DNA from: JABWCQ01 sp964530625
GTDB taxonomy: Bacteria > Electryoneota > RPQS01
DNA length: 64,000 nt
Reading direction: 5' to 3'
NCBI GenBank assembly: GCA_964530625.1
Contig: CAZHAK010000011.1
Coordinates: 9,867-73,866 of the forward strand
Positions 8,634 through 17,977 of this stretch are shown piece by piece; the first letter of the stretch is position 1, and each line of letters opens with the position of its first letter. The notes beneath the pieces were generated by a model. It worked only from the letters and a program-made list of their open reading frames with translations, had not been told where the DNA came from and made no database searches. The position numbers and the translations under genes were made by a program.

Positions 8634-9946
8634 GCCTCCGCCGAAAGTGACTTAACAATGTAAAGCAAATACGACTGCGCAAGCTCCGGATCCACTCGAC
8701 CTGTGCGCGATCCGCGCGGGCTTTCGGTTGCAACTTCATTGCCTTGTTCGTCTCGTAGGACCCAACCTATCCGGTCGAGTGGAGCAGTTGCTGGTGCACC
8801 CTGATTGGGCATTCCTGTCTTGATGTCAAAGTATGACACGTGACAAGGACAGAGAATGCGCCCGCTCGCATCCACTTGATTACCGACCGTGCATCCCAGG
8901 TGAGTACACTTCGCCGACAGTAGCGCTGGCCAACCATCCTCACCGAGAAACGCCAAGCCCGGGCGCATCGCGTAATCAATAAAGTATTTACCTACTTTAT
9001 CGCTCAACTCGGAGAGTTTAGAAACGTAAATGTATTCACTACGCAGGCGCTCAAGTTCGAGCTCCTTTTCCTCTGCCGTTAATTGCAACCGACGCAGCCG
9101 TGTTTCCAATAGATTCGCTTCCTCGTCGAGATGCAAGCCCGGCATTTGGAAAAATCTGCCCAGTTTGTCAAACACGCCAATGGAAAGCAGCACTCCTGCT
9201 GCACTAATTCCGATAGCTGCTTTGAGGAAGTGACGCCGCGATTCTTGGGTGACACGCACCGCAACCGCTTGTTCGTTCCGGCGCGGATTGTTCCAGACAA
9301 CCTTTTGTGGAGAGCGGAATAAGTAATAAACAGGCACCGAGATCATGTGAATCAATCTTGTGAACGGGAAAACCAGTAAAATGAGCCACGCCCCCACGAC
9401 GTGCGCTTGTATAATCACCGGCATATCCCGAATGACTGAAACGTCCGGACTCAGCGTGACCAGGCTCCAGACATACGGCGTAAGAGTTCCTGTTGACCAG
9501 CTTGCGCCCCAGCGATATCCTAGCGCGACCATTAGCCCCAAGACGACCTGTCCCAGTAGAAGAGTCGTGACGATGAAGTCGCCGATGTTAGTTGTTTTCT
9601 GCAAGCGTCCCGTCGTGAGGCGGCGAAAGAAAAGAACTGATAAGCCAATCAGACTAAGCACGGTAGCCGCAATGCCTACAGTTTCTGCAACCGCGAGGAG
9701 AAAGGGTACAGCCATCAGGCGCTGCCACATTCCGGGAAGCAGGAATGCGACTAAATGCCCGAAAAAGATTATCAAAATTCCGAAGTGCCAGGGCGCGGAG
9801 CCCCATAACAGTTTCTTGCCTTCCAAAAATTGTGAGGAGAGCGACGTAATGCCATAGCTATCTTTCTTGAAACGCCAGACGATGCCGACAATACATACCG
9901 TTATCGCCGCATAAGGCAATCCAACAAATGCGAATAGTTCAAGCAT
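8630..9946 (-). CDS. narI: Fusion of NarI-like nitrate reductase gamma subunit (cytochrome b) with a Rieske 2Fe-2S protein
   Basis: 438 aa. Residues about 1-225 form a five-helix NarI-type domain (start MLELFAFVGLPYAAI, then WHFGILIIFFGH and HVVGAWLILLVFPFTRLIH with heme His ligands). A linker leads to a twin-arginine-like segment RRHFLKAAIGISAAG (about 245-260), which looks like the membrane anchor of a Rieske protein. A short coiled coil follows. Then comes a Rieske domain with CTHLGC and CPCHVSYFD, the two Cys-His pairs that bind 2Fe-2S. NarI oxidises quinol and feeds NarGH; a Rieske partner is normally separate. The start at 9946 is set by AGGAGG 6-7 nt upstream; the frame to 9973 lies inside narJ. 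It overlaps narJ by 8 nt. Confidence 0.9.
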   Translation of the reverse strand: MLELFAFVGLPYAAITVCIVGIVWRFKKDSYGITSLSSQFLEGKKLLWGSAPWHFGILIIFFGHLVAFLLPGMWQRLMAVPFLLAVAETVGIAATVLSLIGLSVLFFRRLTTGRLQKTTNIGDFIVTTLLLGQVVLGLMVALGYRWGASWSTGTLTPYVWSLVTLSPDVSVIRDMPVIIQAHVVGAWLILLVFPFTRLIHMISVPVYYLFRSPQKVVWNNPRRNEQAVAVRVTQESRRHFLKAAIGISAAGVLLSIGVFDKLGRFFQMPGLHLDEEANLLETRLRRLQLTAEEKELELERLRSEYIYVSKLSELSDKVGKYFIDYAMRPGLAFLGEDGWPALLSAKCTHLGCTVGNQVDASGRILCPCHVSYFDIKTGMPNQGAPATAPLDRIGWVLRDEQGNEVATESPRGSRTGRVDPELAQSYLLYIVKSLSAEA

Positions 9947-10475
9947 AGGTAGCCTCCTTTCCGGTCTCGGCAACTACCAGCGCCGACGTGGCGGAAAGCA
10001 AGTAAGCGTATAAGTTAGATTTTGACTCGAGAAATTCAGTCATTTTTTTCAATGCGGGCAATAGTATGAAACGAGCGATCTCGCTGCGTTCTTCCGGCGA
10101 CGTATACGACAGGAAGCCGAGCACAGTGCTCATGTGATCGGCCGTTTCACCGGCAGCGGGGTAGTTGCCTTGGCGATACATGTCCAGTAATCCCACCATG
10201 AGATGCGACCGTTTAAAGCTTTCCACGCCGAACAAATGCACACTCAGAGCGGGCGAGCAGAGTGGCGTCAAGTCAAACGTGCGTGTGTACAAATCCTGAA
10301 GATCCTCAGGCGTCAGTCCAGCTATCTCCTTTTGATACATGCGCAAAGCTTTCAGGCACTTTCTGTTTGAAATGGAGCCTAAGACTTTGTCCAGCAACAA
10401 TTGATGATCTTGCTGTGGATGGCTCAACAAAGCTGCGAAATCGTCGCACAGTAGTTCAAATTGTCTCATGCTCAT
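9939..10475 (-). CDS. narJ: Nitrate reductase assembly chaperone NarJ
   Basis: 178 aa, soluble. NarJ/TorD-type helical chaperone that inserts the molybdenum cofactor into NarG and holds NarGH until it docks to the membrane subunit; it is not part of the final enzyme. Recognised by position between narH and narI, by length, and by the pattern TFDLTPLCSPALSVHLFG followed by RSHLMVGLLDMYRQG, which matches NarJ proteins. AAGGAGGG lies directly upstream of the start ATG, which overlaps the narH stop (10472-10474). The gene ends inside narI. Confidence 0.88.
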   Translation of the reverse strand: MSMRQFELLCDDFAALLSHPQQDHQLLLDKVLGSISNRKCLKALRMYQKEIAGLTPEDLQDLYTRTFDLTPLCSPALSVHLFGVESFKRSHLMVGLLDMYRQGNYPAAGETADHMSTVLGFLSYTSPEERSEIARFILLPALKKMTEFLESKSNLYAYLLSATSALVVAETGKEATYA

Positions 10476-11968
10476 TTAACCCTCCTTTCCGGAACAGACA
10501 GCGTACCAAACCCGCAACTGCCTTTACAATCTTGCACGTCGCACATCGTCTCAATTGCCTCTTCGCGTTGAAGAGGCGGTAGCACATAACGTTTATGCAC
10601 AGTGGGGACGGCGGTGAGCAGATAAATCTCTTCCGCTTCTTCAGGTGTCGTTCCAGCTTCACGCATGATCCGCTTGACACGATCGTCGCTGATGTCGCCG
10701 ACTTCCTGCATCCGTTTGTAATAGCGCACGGCCATCAGTTTCTTTAGAGACGACGTCACGACAGCTTCATTGCCGGCGCTGAACATTTTCGCCATATACT
10801 GAATAGACAATCGAGACTTGTCGAGCGACGAGAAGAAGGTGTCTTCTGCGTGATCATACGGTTGATCGCCGTCCTTGCCCATGACAGGCAGTAATGGTGG
10901 TACGTAGAAGAGCATCGGCATCGTGCGGTACTCGACATGAAGCGGCAGCGCGAGTTTCCACTCCTTGACGTACTTATACACCGGTGACTTGCGAGCGGAC
11001 TCGAGCATTTCGTCGGAAACTCCATTCGCGCGCGCGGATGCGATCACCGTTTCATCGTTCGGATCGCAAATCACGTCGCGCTGGGCTTCGACCAGCATCG
11101 GATCGGCGGTCCCCATGGCGGACTCAATTCTGTCCGCGTCATAAAGCAAGACTCCGAGATAGCGAATTCTACCAACACACGAATGGAAACATGCGGGCGC
11201 TTGTCCCGTTTCGATGCGTGGGTAACAGAGAATGCACTTTTCAGATTTTCCCGTGACCCAGTTGTAGTAGATTTTTTTGTATGGGCAAGCCGAAATACAG
11301 GCGCGCCAGCCACGGCAAACTTCTTGGTTGATCAAAACGATTCCGTCTTCACCACGCTTGTAGAGCGCACCCGACGGACAGGAGGCCACGCAGCTTGGAT
11401 TCGCGCAGTGATTGCAAATTCGTGGCAGATACATAAACGCCACGCGCTGTATTTCAAAAAGCTGCTGGCGCTCTTCCGGGGAGAGCTTGTCGTAGTTTAC
11501 GTCATTGGCGGCGTAAATCGGCGAGCCGGAAAGATCGTCGTCCCAATTGGGTCCGGCTTCAATCTTTATCTCTTCACCGGTGATCTGTGAAATCGGTCTT
11601 GCAGTCGGCTGATCATCACCTGCCGGTGCGTCAAAGAGATTTTCGTATTCGTACGTCCAAGGCTCGTAGTAGTCTTCCAAACCCGGCTGATTCGGATTGT
11701 AGAAGAGTTTCAACAACCCGCCGAGTTTCGATTGCGACTTGAGCTTCAGCTTGTTATCGTCGCTAAGCTTCCATCCGCCCTTATAACGATCCTGGTCTTC
11801 CCAGCGGTGCGGAAAACCCGTGCCGGGTTTCGTTTCGACGTTGTTCCACCACATGTATTCCGCGCCGGGTCGATCGGTCCAGACATTCTTGCAAGCGACG
11901 CTGCACGTATGACAACCGATACATTTGTCGAGGTGAAACACCATGGAGACTTGTGCTCGTATATCCAT
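10472..11968 (-). CDS. narH: Respiratory nitrate reductase beta subunit (iron-sulfur)
   Basis: 498 aa. Four Cys groups bind three 4Fe-4S and one 3Fe-4S cluster: CIGCHTCSVAC (from residue 16), CNHCANPSCVASCP, CRGWRACISACP (the Trp replaces one Cys, the mark of the 3Fe-4S site), and CILCYPR...CFHSC. It carries electrons from the membrane subunit to NarG on the cytoplasmic face. There is no signal peptide, as in E. coli NarH. Length and order (narG-narH-narJ-narI) are standard. The gap to narG is only 10 nt. Confidence 0.97.
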   Translation of the reverse strand: MDIRAQVSMVFHLDKCIGCHTCSVACKNVWTDRPGAEYMWWNNVETKPGTGFPHRWEDQDRYKGGWKLSDDNKLKLKSQSKLGGLLKLFYNPNQPGLEDYYEPWTYEYENLFDAPAGDDQPTARPISQITGEEIKIEAGPNWDDDLSGSPIYAANDVNYDKLSPEERQQLFEIQRVAFMYLPRICNHCANPSCVASCPSGALYKRGEDGIVLINQEVCRGWRACISACPYKKIYYNWVTGKSEKCILCYPRIETGQAPACFHSCVGRIRYLGVLLYDADRIESAMGTADPMLVEAQRDVICDPNDETVIASARANGVSDEMLESARKSPVYKYVKEWKLALPLHVEYRTMPMLFYVPPLLPVMGKDGDQPYDHAEDTFFSSLDKSRLSIQYMAKMFSAGNEAVVTSSLKKLMAVRYYKRMQEVGDISDDRVKRIMREAGTTPEEAEEIYLLTAVPTVHKRYVLPPLQREEAIETMCDVQDCKGSCGFGTLSVPERRVK

Positions 11969-11978
11969 TTTTCACCCT

Positions 11979-14900
11979 TTACCAGATTACTTTTTCGAGT
12001 TTTTTAACGGCAACAAACGTGTCGCGATTCACTCCGGTCGGACCCCAGTAGTTGAAGGCGTACGTAAATTGCGCGTAACCGCCGATCATGAGCAACGGTT
12101 TGAGCTTTGCGCGTGTCAAGCTGTTGTGCCCACCTGCCCGCCGATCGCCGCGCTCGGGGGATTTCGGAATTCCCAATGTCCGCTCAGGCGAGTGATAAAT
12201 GAAGCACATTCCGCGCGGTATGCGCGCGCTGACATTAGCGGGCGTGCAAACCACACCGTGGTCATTGAAGATTTCGACCCAATCGTTATCCACAATTCCC
12301 AGCAAGAGTGCGTCCTTGTCGTTGATCCAGATCGGATCATGACCGCGGCTCAGTGTCCGCATTCGAAGCGTGTCGCCGTAAGTTGAGTGAATGGACCATT
12401 TGCCATGCGGTGTAAGATAGTTCAGCACCAATGTTCCGCCAGCAGGTTTCGACATATCCAGGTCGCCGAGCACTTCGCGAGACGCGCGAGGTTTGAATGT
12501 CGGAAGATTTTCGCCGTAGGCAATGTAGGCCTCGTGATCGAGATAGTAGTGCTGGCGACCGCTCATTGTTCGCCACGGGATCAGCCCTTCAACGTTTTGA
12601 CAGAAGGCTGAGTACGTCCGTTCATCGCTTGTCACTCCCGACCAAAACGGCGTCGTGAGAATTCTTCGCGGCTGGGTTGCGATGTCGTCGAACGTCACGC
12701 GGACAGAGCGCGTTCGCTCCGCGGCGTGTGAGTGGTCTATACCTGTGTTAATGGCTTCAGCTTTGTACGACCTGAATGCCAACTCGCCGTTTGTCTCAGG
12801 GGCAAAATTGAGAATGGCTTCACAGACTAGCAAATCTTCACGCAGTGACGGATACTCTCCCCCCCCCCATTTTTCTGTGGGATTGTTCTCCATGTATGCG
12901 TCATACATATCCTCGACCGCGAATTGTATTCCGTGCATGCCCAAGCCCTTGCGGAAATTCGGCCCGAGGCTGATAAACTTATTGAAGACGTCCTTGTAAT
13001 CACGTTTAACGACTTTGATATTAGGCATCGTCTTGCCGGGAATGGCTTCACATTCGCCCTTGGACCAATCTTTGATTGAGGGCTGAGCTATCTCTGCGGG
13101 TGTATCGTGTGCGAGAGGTGCCGTTACGACGTCCTCAATGGGATCAGGAAGATATCGCTCCGCAAATTTTGCCGTCACGCGAGCGATTTCGCGGAATATG
13201 TCCCAGTCGCTCTTTGATTCCCAACACGCCGGGACAGCAGCCTGCAACGGATGAATGAAACTGTGCATATCCGTTGAGTTCAGATCGTTCTTCTCGTAGT
13301 AAGTTGCGGCGGGCAATACAATATCTGAATAGAGCGCCGATGAATCCATACGGTAATTCAAGTCCACCACAAGATCCATCTTGCCGAGTTCAACTTTGTC
13401 ATGCCATGTAACATCCTCGATATGCTCTTTTGCGCGTTCCGTGGCAATGAGATTTGTATGCGTTCCCAAGTAATGCTTAAGGAAGTATTCGTGACCTTTG
13501 GCGGATGACAGCAATGCATTGCCGCGCCAGATGTAGAACACACGCGGGAAGTTCTTGGACGAGTCCGGATCTTCTACTGCAAACTTCAGCTTCTTGGCTT
13601 TCAAGCGCTCGACTACGTTCTTGACAATACTCGCTTCGTCCGTCGCGCCGTGTTGCCGTGCTTCCATAACAACTTCCAGCGATGATTGATCGAACTGAGG
13701 ATAAGACGGCAGCCAACCGGAACGTACAGCTTGCACTTGCTTGTCTATAACATGACCATGTGCCATGCAGTGTGAACGGTCATCAACCTGGCAAACGTCT
13801 TCGAATTTTCCGTCGTAGCGCCATTGATCAGAATTTACATAGTGAAATGACGGAGTATTTTGCAAACGTGGCGGCGCGGCCCAATCCGTCGCGAACGCGA
13901 TCGGTGCCCATGACGTTTGCGGGACGAGCTTTTCTTGTCCAACATAGTGATTTAGACCGCCACCGTTCTTGCCAACACATCCGCAGAGCATGAGGTTCGT
14001 GATAACCGCGCGATAAATAAGATTGTTGTGATACCAGTGATTCACACCTGCGCCGATAATCACGCTGCATTTCCCGTTACTCTTTTCGGCGGTCGTAGCC
14101 CAATTGCGCGCGAAGCGCAGCACCACGTCGCCGGACACGCCCGTAAATTTCTCCTGCCAGGCGGGAGTGTAGGCATGTTCCGGCTCTTCATACGGAGCAG
14201 GTGCGGATTTATCTCGGCTGACTCCGTAGCGCGCCAAGAGCAGCTCAAATGCTGTGGTGACGTATGTTTCGCCGTCAGCGGTCTTGATTTTTCGAACAGG
14301 AACCTTCGCCGAAACTGATTTGTCACCTAACTCTGACGAAAACTCCGGAAATGACACTGTGATCAATTCATTCTTTTCAGAGTCGAGCGTCAATAGCGGA
14401 TCAAATTCCTTGCCCGTGCGCTCATCCTCGAGCTTGAGATTCCATTGGCCTTTTTTCTCTTGCCACCTGTGGCCGACTGTCCCTAACGGCAGTTTTAGTT
14501 CTCCGCTCGCCGAATCAAACATGAAGAGTTTCCACTCCGCATTGTCAATGCTTTTTGTGTCGGCGACTTGTGATGCGCGGAGATATTGGCCCGGTTTATA
14601 TGTGCCGTCTTTCTGTTTCTTCAGTTCGACCAGAATCGGGCCATCCGTGAACTGCTTCTGATAGCCGACAAAATAGGGCACTGACTTTTCAATGTAGTAT
14701 TCGCGCAGAACCGTGTGGCCGACCGCCATCCAGAATGCGCCGTCCTGTCCTTGATGAATCGGCACCCATTCGTCCGAGACCTTGGAGACCATCGAGAAGT
14801 CCGGCGAGAAAACAACAACCTTCGCGCCGCGATGTCTGGCTTCAACCAGAAAATGTGCGTCAGGTGTACGCGTCATCAACACATTCGAACCCACGACAGC

Positions 14901-15602
14901 GATAAAGTCCGACTTAAACCAATCCGCGCTCTCTGCAACGTCAGTTTGTTCACCCCAAACTTCCGGAGAAGCAGGTGGTAAATCGCAGTACCAGTCATAG
15001 AAAGAAAGAGAAACGCCACCCATGAGCTGCATGAAGCGCGATCCGGCGGCGTAGCTGACCATGGACATTGCTGGTATCGGCGAAAATCCAACGATCCGGT
15101 CAGGACCGTGTTTTCTGACTGTATGAATGTTTGCGGCAGCAAGAATTTCGAGCGCTTCATCCCAACTGAATCTGCGCAAACCACCTTTGCCGCGCGCCGT
15201 ATGATACATCGCTCGCTTCTCAGGATTGGAAACAATCGAATCCCAAGCCGCGACGGGATCGTCCGGAAACTCCACTTTGGCTTCGCGCCACATGTCAATC
15301 AAGGCGCCGCGAACATACGGATACTTTACGCGTATCGGACTATAGATATACCAAGAGTATGAAATTCCTCGTTGACAGCCGCGAGGCTCATAGGGCGGAA
15401 TATCCTTATCAATAATCGGATAATCCAACGCCTGCATCTCCCACGTGACGATGCCGTTCTTTACATAGATATCCCAACTACAGCCGCCTGTGCAATTGAC
15501 CCCATGCGTGCTTCTAATAATTTTATCGTATGACCAGCGGTTGCGGTAAAAATCTTCCCATTCCCGCTGTTTGGGATCAAATAGATCAGTTATCCAGCTC
15601 AT
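11979..15602 (-). CDS. narG: Respiratory nitrate reductase alpha subunit (molybdoenzyme)
   Basis: 1207 aa. Reduces nitrate to nitrite at a Mo-bis-MGD centre. The N-terminal FS0 cluster ligands are H33, C37, C41 and C76 (HGVNCTGGC ... RGC). The molybdenum ligand is the Asp in YCDLPPASP (about D207), the Asp-type site of membrane-bound NarG. There is no twin-arginine signal, so the active site is predicted to face the cytoplasm, unlike archaeal-type outward Nar. Similarity to E. coli NarG is high throughout (GPDRIVGFSPIPAMSMVSY, YSDIVLPAATYYEKNDLN, IGGYAQFTYAFNYWGP). One oddity is an uninterrupted run of ten G on the coding strand (10 C at 12859-12868 on the plus strand) inside the gene; the frame is intact as given. 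ATGA overlap with the upstream cytochrome c gene. Confidence 0.98.
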   Translation of the reverse strand: MSWITDLFDPKQREWEDFYRNRWSYDKIIRSTHGVNCTGGCSWDIYVKNGIVTWEMQALDYPIIDKDIPPYEPRGCQRGISYSWYIYSPIRVKYPYVRGALIDMWREAKVEFPDDPVAAWDSIVSNPEKRAMYHTARGKGGLRRFSWDEALEILAAANIHTVRKHGPDRIVGFSPIPAMSMVSYAAGSRFMQLMGGVSLSFYDWYCDLPPASPEVWGEQTDVAESADWFKSDFIAVVGSNVLMTRTPDAHFLVEARHRGAKVVVFSPDFSMVSKVSDEWVPIHQGQDGAFWMAVGHTVLREYYIEKSVPYFVGYQKQFTDGPILVELKKQKDGTYKPGQYLRASQVADTKSIDNAEWKLFMFDSASGELKLPLGTVGHRWQEKKGQWNLKLEDERTGKEFDPLLTLDSEKNELITVSFPEFSSELGDKSVSAKVPVRKIKTADGETYVTTAFELLLARYGVSRDKSAPAPYEEPEHAYTPAWQEKFTGVSGDVVLRFARNWATTAEKSNGKCSVIIGAGVNHWYHNNLIYRAVITNLMLCGCVGKNGGGLNHYVGQEKLVPQTSWAPIAFATDWAAPPRLQNTPSFHYVNSDQWRYDGKFEDVCQVDDRSHCMAHGHVIDKQVQAVRSGWLPSYPQFDQSSLEVVMEARQHGATDEASIVKNVVERLKAKKLKFAVEDPDSSKNFPRVFYIWRGNALLSSAKGHEYFLKHYLGTHTNLIATERAKEHIEDVTWHDKVELGKMDLVVDLNYRMDSSALYSDIVLPAATYYEKNDLNSTDMHSFIHPLQAAVPACWESKSDWDIFREIARVTAKFAERYLPDPIEDVVTAPLAHDTPAEIAQPSIKDWSKGECEAIPGKTMPNIKVVKRDYKDVFNKFISLGPNFRKGLGMHGIQFAVEDMYDAYMENNPTEKWGGGEYPSLREDLLVCEAILNFAPETNGELAFRSYKAEAINTGIDHSHAAERTRSVRVTFDDIATQPRRILTTPFWSGVTSDERTYSAFCQNVEGLIPWRTMSGRQHYYLDHEAYIAYGENLPTFKPRASREVLGDLDMSKPAGGTLVLNYLTPHGKWSIHSTYGDTLRMRTLSRGHDPIWINDKDALLLGIVDNDWVEIFNDHGVVCTPANVSARIPRGMCFIYHSPERTLGIPKSPERGDRRAGGHNSLTRAKLKPLLMIGGYAQFTYAFNYWGPTGVNRDTFVAVKKLEKVIW

Positions 15603-16402
15603 GATACACCTCGTAAGCGCGGCATCGTGTGGCGCGAGCGATTGCGAAAAATTCCAACTATAAATAGAAGGCTGAGAATACCCACCACAAGACCTATCGT
15701 CGGTGCGTTGTCTTCGATACTTGAAGCGGGCATTAGCTCGGGACTTGACATGTATTCCGCGAGATGAACAGCTTCCTGTGCCGTTATCGGCTTATTCTTG
15801 TAGGTCCCTGCCATAACGACAAACTGTGCTTGCTGAATCGCTGAGGTCATCGCGATTATTCCCATCCGGGTATGCAAGTCCGTTAGGTCCAGTCCTAATG
15901 ATCCACCCTGCGCTCCGGCACGATGACAAGTGATGCATGCCACGCCGCCGTTTGCGAGTGGCGTGGTTCCGTCAAACAGTTCTTGACCTATCGTTTTAGA
16001 AGCAGGCTCAAGCGTCGCCGCCACGGCTTTGCTTGCCAGTTCTTGCGCAATACGAACGCGGTCTCCCGCGCGTGCGTCCTGCAACAGCTCAACATACTCG
16101 CTAATCTCTTCGTCTGTTAATGGGCCAACCCGATCCTCCATCAGTTTAACCATATCGGCAAGTTCAGCCTTTGGCCAAACACGTGTAGGTAATAAGTCAG
16201 GACCTGTCAGCTTTCCACCGCCGATCGTGTGGCAACCGGCGCACTTTTGCGAGTATTTTTGTGCGATGACGTCTACTTGCCCGGCAGGGTTTGTGACTTC
16301 CACGCTGTCAACTTGCGCGGTTAGAGTGTCTGTTTCCTGTGCAATCGCGCCGTTCCAGAGACAAAGCCCGAAGGCCAGCGTCATTATGAAGAACCACTTC
16401 AT
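15599..16402 (-). CDS. Diheme cytochrome c, membrane anchored, upstream of narG
   Basis: 267 aa. Signal peptide (about 1-21), two heme motifs CAGCH (54-58) and CITCH (156-160), and one C-terminal helix (GLVVGILSLLFIVGIF) that anchors it facing the periplasm. It is comparable in position and heme number to NarC of Thermus-type nar operons, where it links quinol oxidation to NarGHI (analogy, not homology shown here). The start at 16402 was chosen because it begins the signal peptide, has GAGGT 6 nt upstream, and overlaps the MOSC gene stop (ATGA). The longer frame to 16576 lies inside the MOSC gene. Confidence 0.85.
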   Translation of the reverse strand: MKWFFIMTLAFGLCLWNGAIAQETDTLTAQVDSVEVTNPAGQVDVIAQKYSQKCAGCHTIGGGKLTGPDLLPTRVWPKAELADMVKLMEDRVGPLTDEEISEYVELLQDARAGDRVRIAQELASKAVAATLEPASKTIGQELFDGTTPLANGGVACITCHRAGAQGGSLGLDLTDLHTRMGIIAMTSAIQQAQFVVMAGTYKNKPITAQEAVHLAEYMSSPELMPASSIEDNAPTIGLVVGILSLLFIVGIFRNRSRHTMPRLRGVS

Positions 16403-16944
16403 ATGGCGACCTCGTTTGACGCTGATTGATTGTGAGGAACGTCGGGCTTCGGCGTATGAATAACAACCGTATCCCCGACCTTGATCACTCCGCCCTTTTT
16501 TACAATCGCAAAAATTCCTTCGCGCGGCATGACACAATCTCCCGCTTGGTAGAAAATGGCACACTTCGCGTGACACTCTTTTCCTATTTGAGTAATTTCC
16601 AATTCAGACTCTCCCACCGTGACACGCGTTCCAATGGTCAAATTCGGAATATCAATAAACTCGGTCGTCAGATTTTCAGCAAAGGCCCCGGGGCGAACAG
16701 GTACGCCCTTGTCGCGCATTTTCTGAACACTTTCCATGGCCAGAATACTAATTTGGCGATGCCAGTCTCCTGCGTGCACGTCGCCTTCCATACCCCAATT
16801 TTCTATCAGGCGTGCCTCATTCCGGTTTGCTTTCGGAATACCGCGGCGGGTGCTGATCGAAATCGCACCGAGTCTGCCGCTGCCCGCACTTTCTCCGTTA
16901 TTTGACTGGGAAGAAACAGCGGAATTGTGAATGCCGTCAGCCAT
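16399..16944 (-). CDS. MOSC domain protein (molybdenum cofactor related)
   Basis: 181 aa, cytoplasmic. MOSC domain, the fold shared with the C-terminus of Mo-cofactor sulfurases and YiiM/YuaD proteins. Seen here are GMEGDVHAGDWHRQISILA (about 50-70), ENLTTEF, and the Cys-bearing GKECHAKCAIFY followed by CVMPREGIFA. It probably handles sulfur or molybdenum cofactor chemistry; lying between moaA and narG it may help mature the NarG cofactor. The first 25 residues are Ser/Asn/Gly-rich and not conserved-looking, so a later start is possible. Confidence 0.85.
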   Translation of the reverse strand: MADGIHNSAVSSQSNNGESAGSGRLGAISISTRRGIPKANRNEARLIENWGMEGDVHAGDWHRQISILAMESVQKMRDKGVPVRPGAFAENLTTEFIDIPNLTIGTRVTVGESELEITQIGKECHAKCAIFYQAGDCVMPREGIFAIVKKGGVIKVGDTVVIHTPKPDVPHNQSASNEVAI

Positions 16945-16947
16945 TTA

Positions 16948-17967
16948 TTATCCTCCTATTTCAATCATACTAAGGTCGTTCAGAGCCGTCAGCTTCGATG
17001 GGTCGGGATGACCCTCCGATTTGGCTAAGACAGCCTGAGAAATTGTTTGTGTTAGCTGTTCGTCCGTTGCACCACTCCGCAGCAACTCGAGAAGCTGTGC
17101 TTGCGCAGGAAAGAACAAACAAGCCTTGAGCGCACCATCCGAGGTCAGCCGTAAACGTGAGCATGTTGCGCAGAAGCTGCGAGACATGGAGGCGATAAAG
17201 CTGATACTTCCTGTGAAGTCAGGAATCATGAAATCTTCTGCGACACGATTGGCCACGTACGTAGCCGGCAACGCATATAATTCGTAGGTCTTGTCAATTT
17301 CCTCGCGCATTTCCGCGTAAGACACCACGCCGGTCGGATCCCATTGATTGCCCTTGAAGGGCATGTATTCGATAAAGCGCACATTGAGTGGTCGCGACCG
17401 CGCCAGATCGACAAAATCGAGCATCTCGTGGCTATTCACTCCCGCCATGACAACCATATTAATCTTCACCGGAGCGAATTCATGCTCAAGTGCTGCGTCA
17501 ATAGAATGCAGCACCTGATCAAGCAAGTCACGTCGCGCGATCTTAGCAAAATTGTCACGATCCAAGCTGTCGAGACTGATGTTGACACCGCTAAGTCCTG
17601 CTTGCTTCAATTCTTGAGCGTGGTGAGCGAAGAGAACTCCATTGGTGGTGAGGGAAACAGTATCAATTCCATCAATTTCAACCAGCCGAGCAACCAGATC
17701 AGCAAGACCCGCACGAATTGTTGGCTCACCTCCGGTTAGTCGGATTTTCTTGACGCCTAGACCTGCCATGACTTTGGCAATTTTTACGATCTCGTCGCTG
17801 CTCAGGAGTAGTTCGGGTTTCTTCCAGTTCAAGCCTGCAGAAGGCATACAATAGGTGCAGCGCAAATTGCAACGGTCGGTGATGGATATCCTGAGATAAT
17901 CATGAACCCGGCCGTAACGGTCGATCAGCCTCTGTCCTAATCTGACATTTTGATTTTGATTTATCAT
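16948..17967 (-). CDS. moaA: GTP 3',8-cyclase MoaA (radical SAM)
   Basis: 339 aa. First step of molybdenum cofactor synthesis: GTP to 3',8-cyclo-7,8-dihydro-GTP. The N-terminal radical-SAM motif CNLRCTYC follows ISITDR, with LTGGEP binding SAM. The C-terminal cluster motif CATCSRLRLTSDGALKAC holds the substrate-side 4Fe-4S. The protein ends in Gly-Gly, the conserved C-terminal tail of MoaA. It lies in the nar operon between the Rrf2 regulator (10 nt upstream) and the MOSC gene (3 nt), so cofactor supply is coupled to NarG synthesis. moaC, moaE and moeA are not in the window. Confidence 0.97.
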   Translation of the reverse strand: MINQNQNVRLGQRLIDRYGRVHDYLRISITDRCNLRCTYCMPSAGLNWKKPELLLSSDEIVKIAKVMAGLGVKKIRLTGGEPTIRAGLADLVARLVEIDGIDTVSLTTNGVLFAHHAQELKQAGLSGVNISLDSLDRDNFAKIARRDLLDQVLHSIDAALEHEFAPVKINMVVMAGVNSHEMLDFVDLARSRPLNVRFIEYMPFKGNQWDPTGVVSYAEMREEIDKTYELYALPATYVANRVAEDFMIPDFTGSISFIASMSRSFCATCSRLRLTSDGALKACLFFPAQAQLLELLRSGATDEQLTQTISQAVLAKSEGHPDPSKLTALNDLSMIEIGG

Positions 17968-17977
17968 TGAGAGTGCC

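Noticed and set aside
9360..9857. 165-codon frame antisense to the NarI domain
   Set aside because: Shadow of a membrane-protein gene on the other strand; no independent support.
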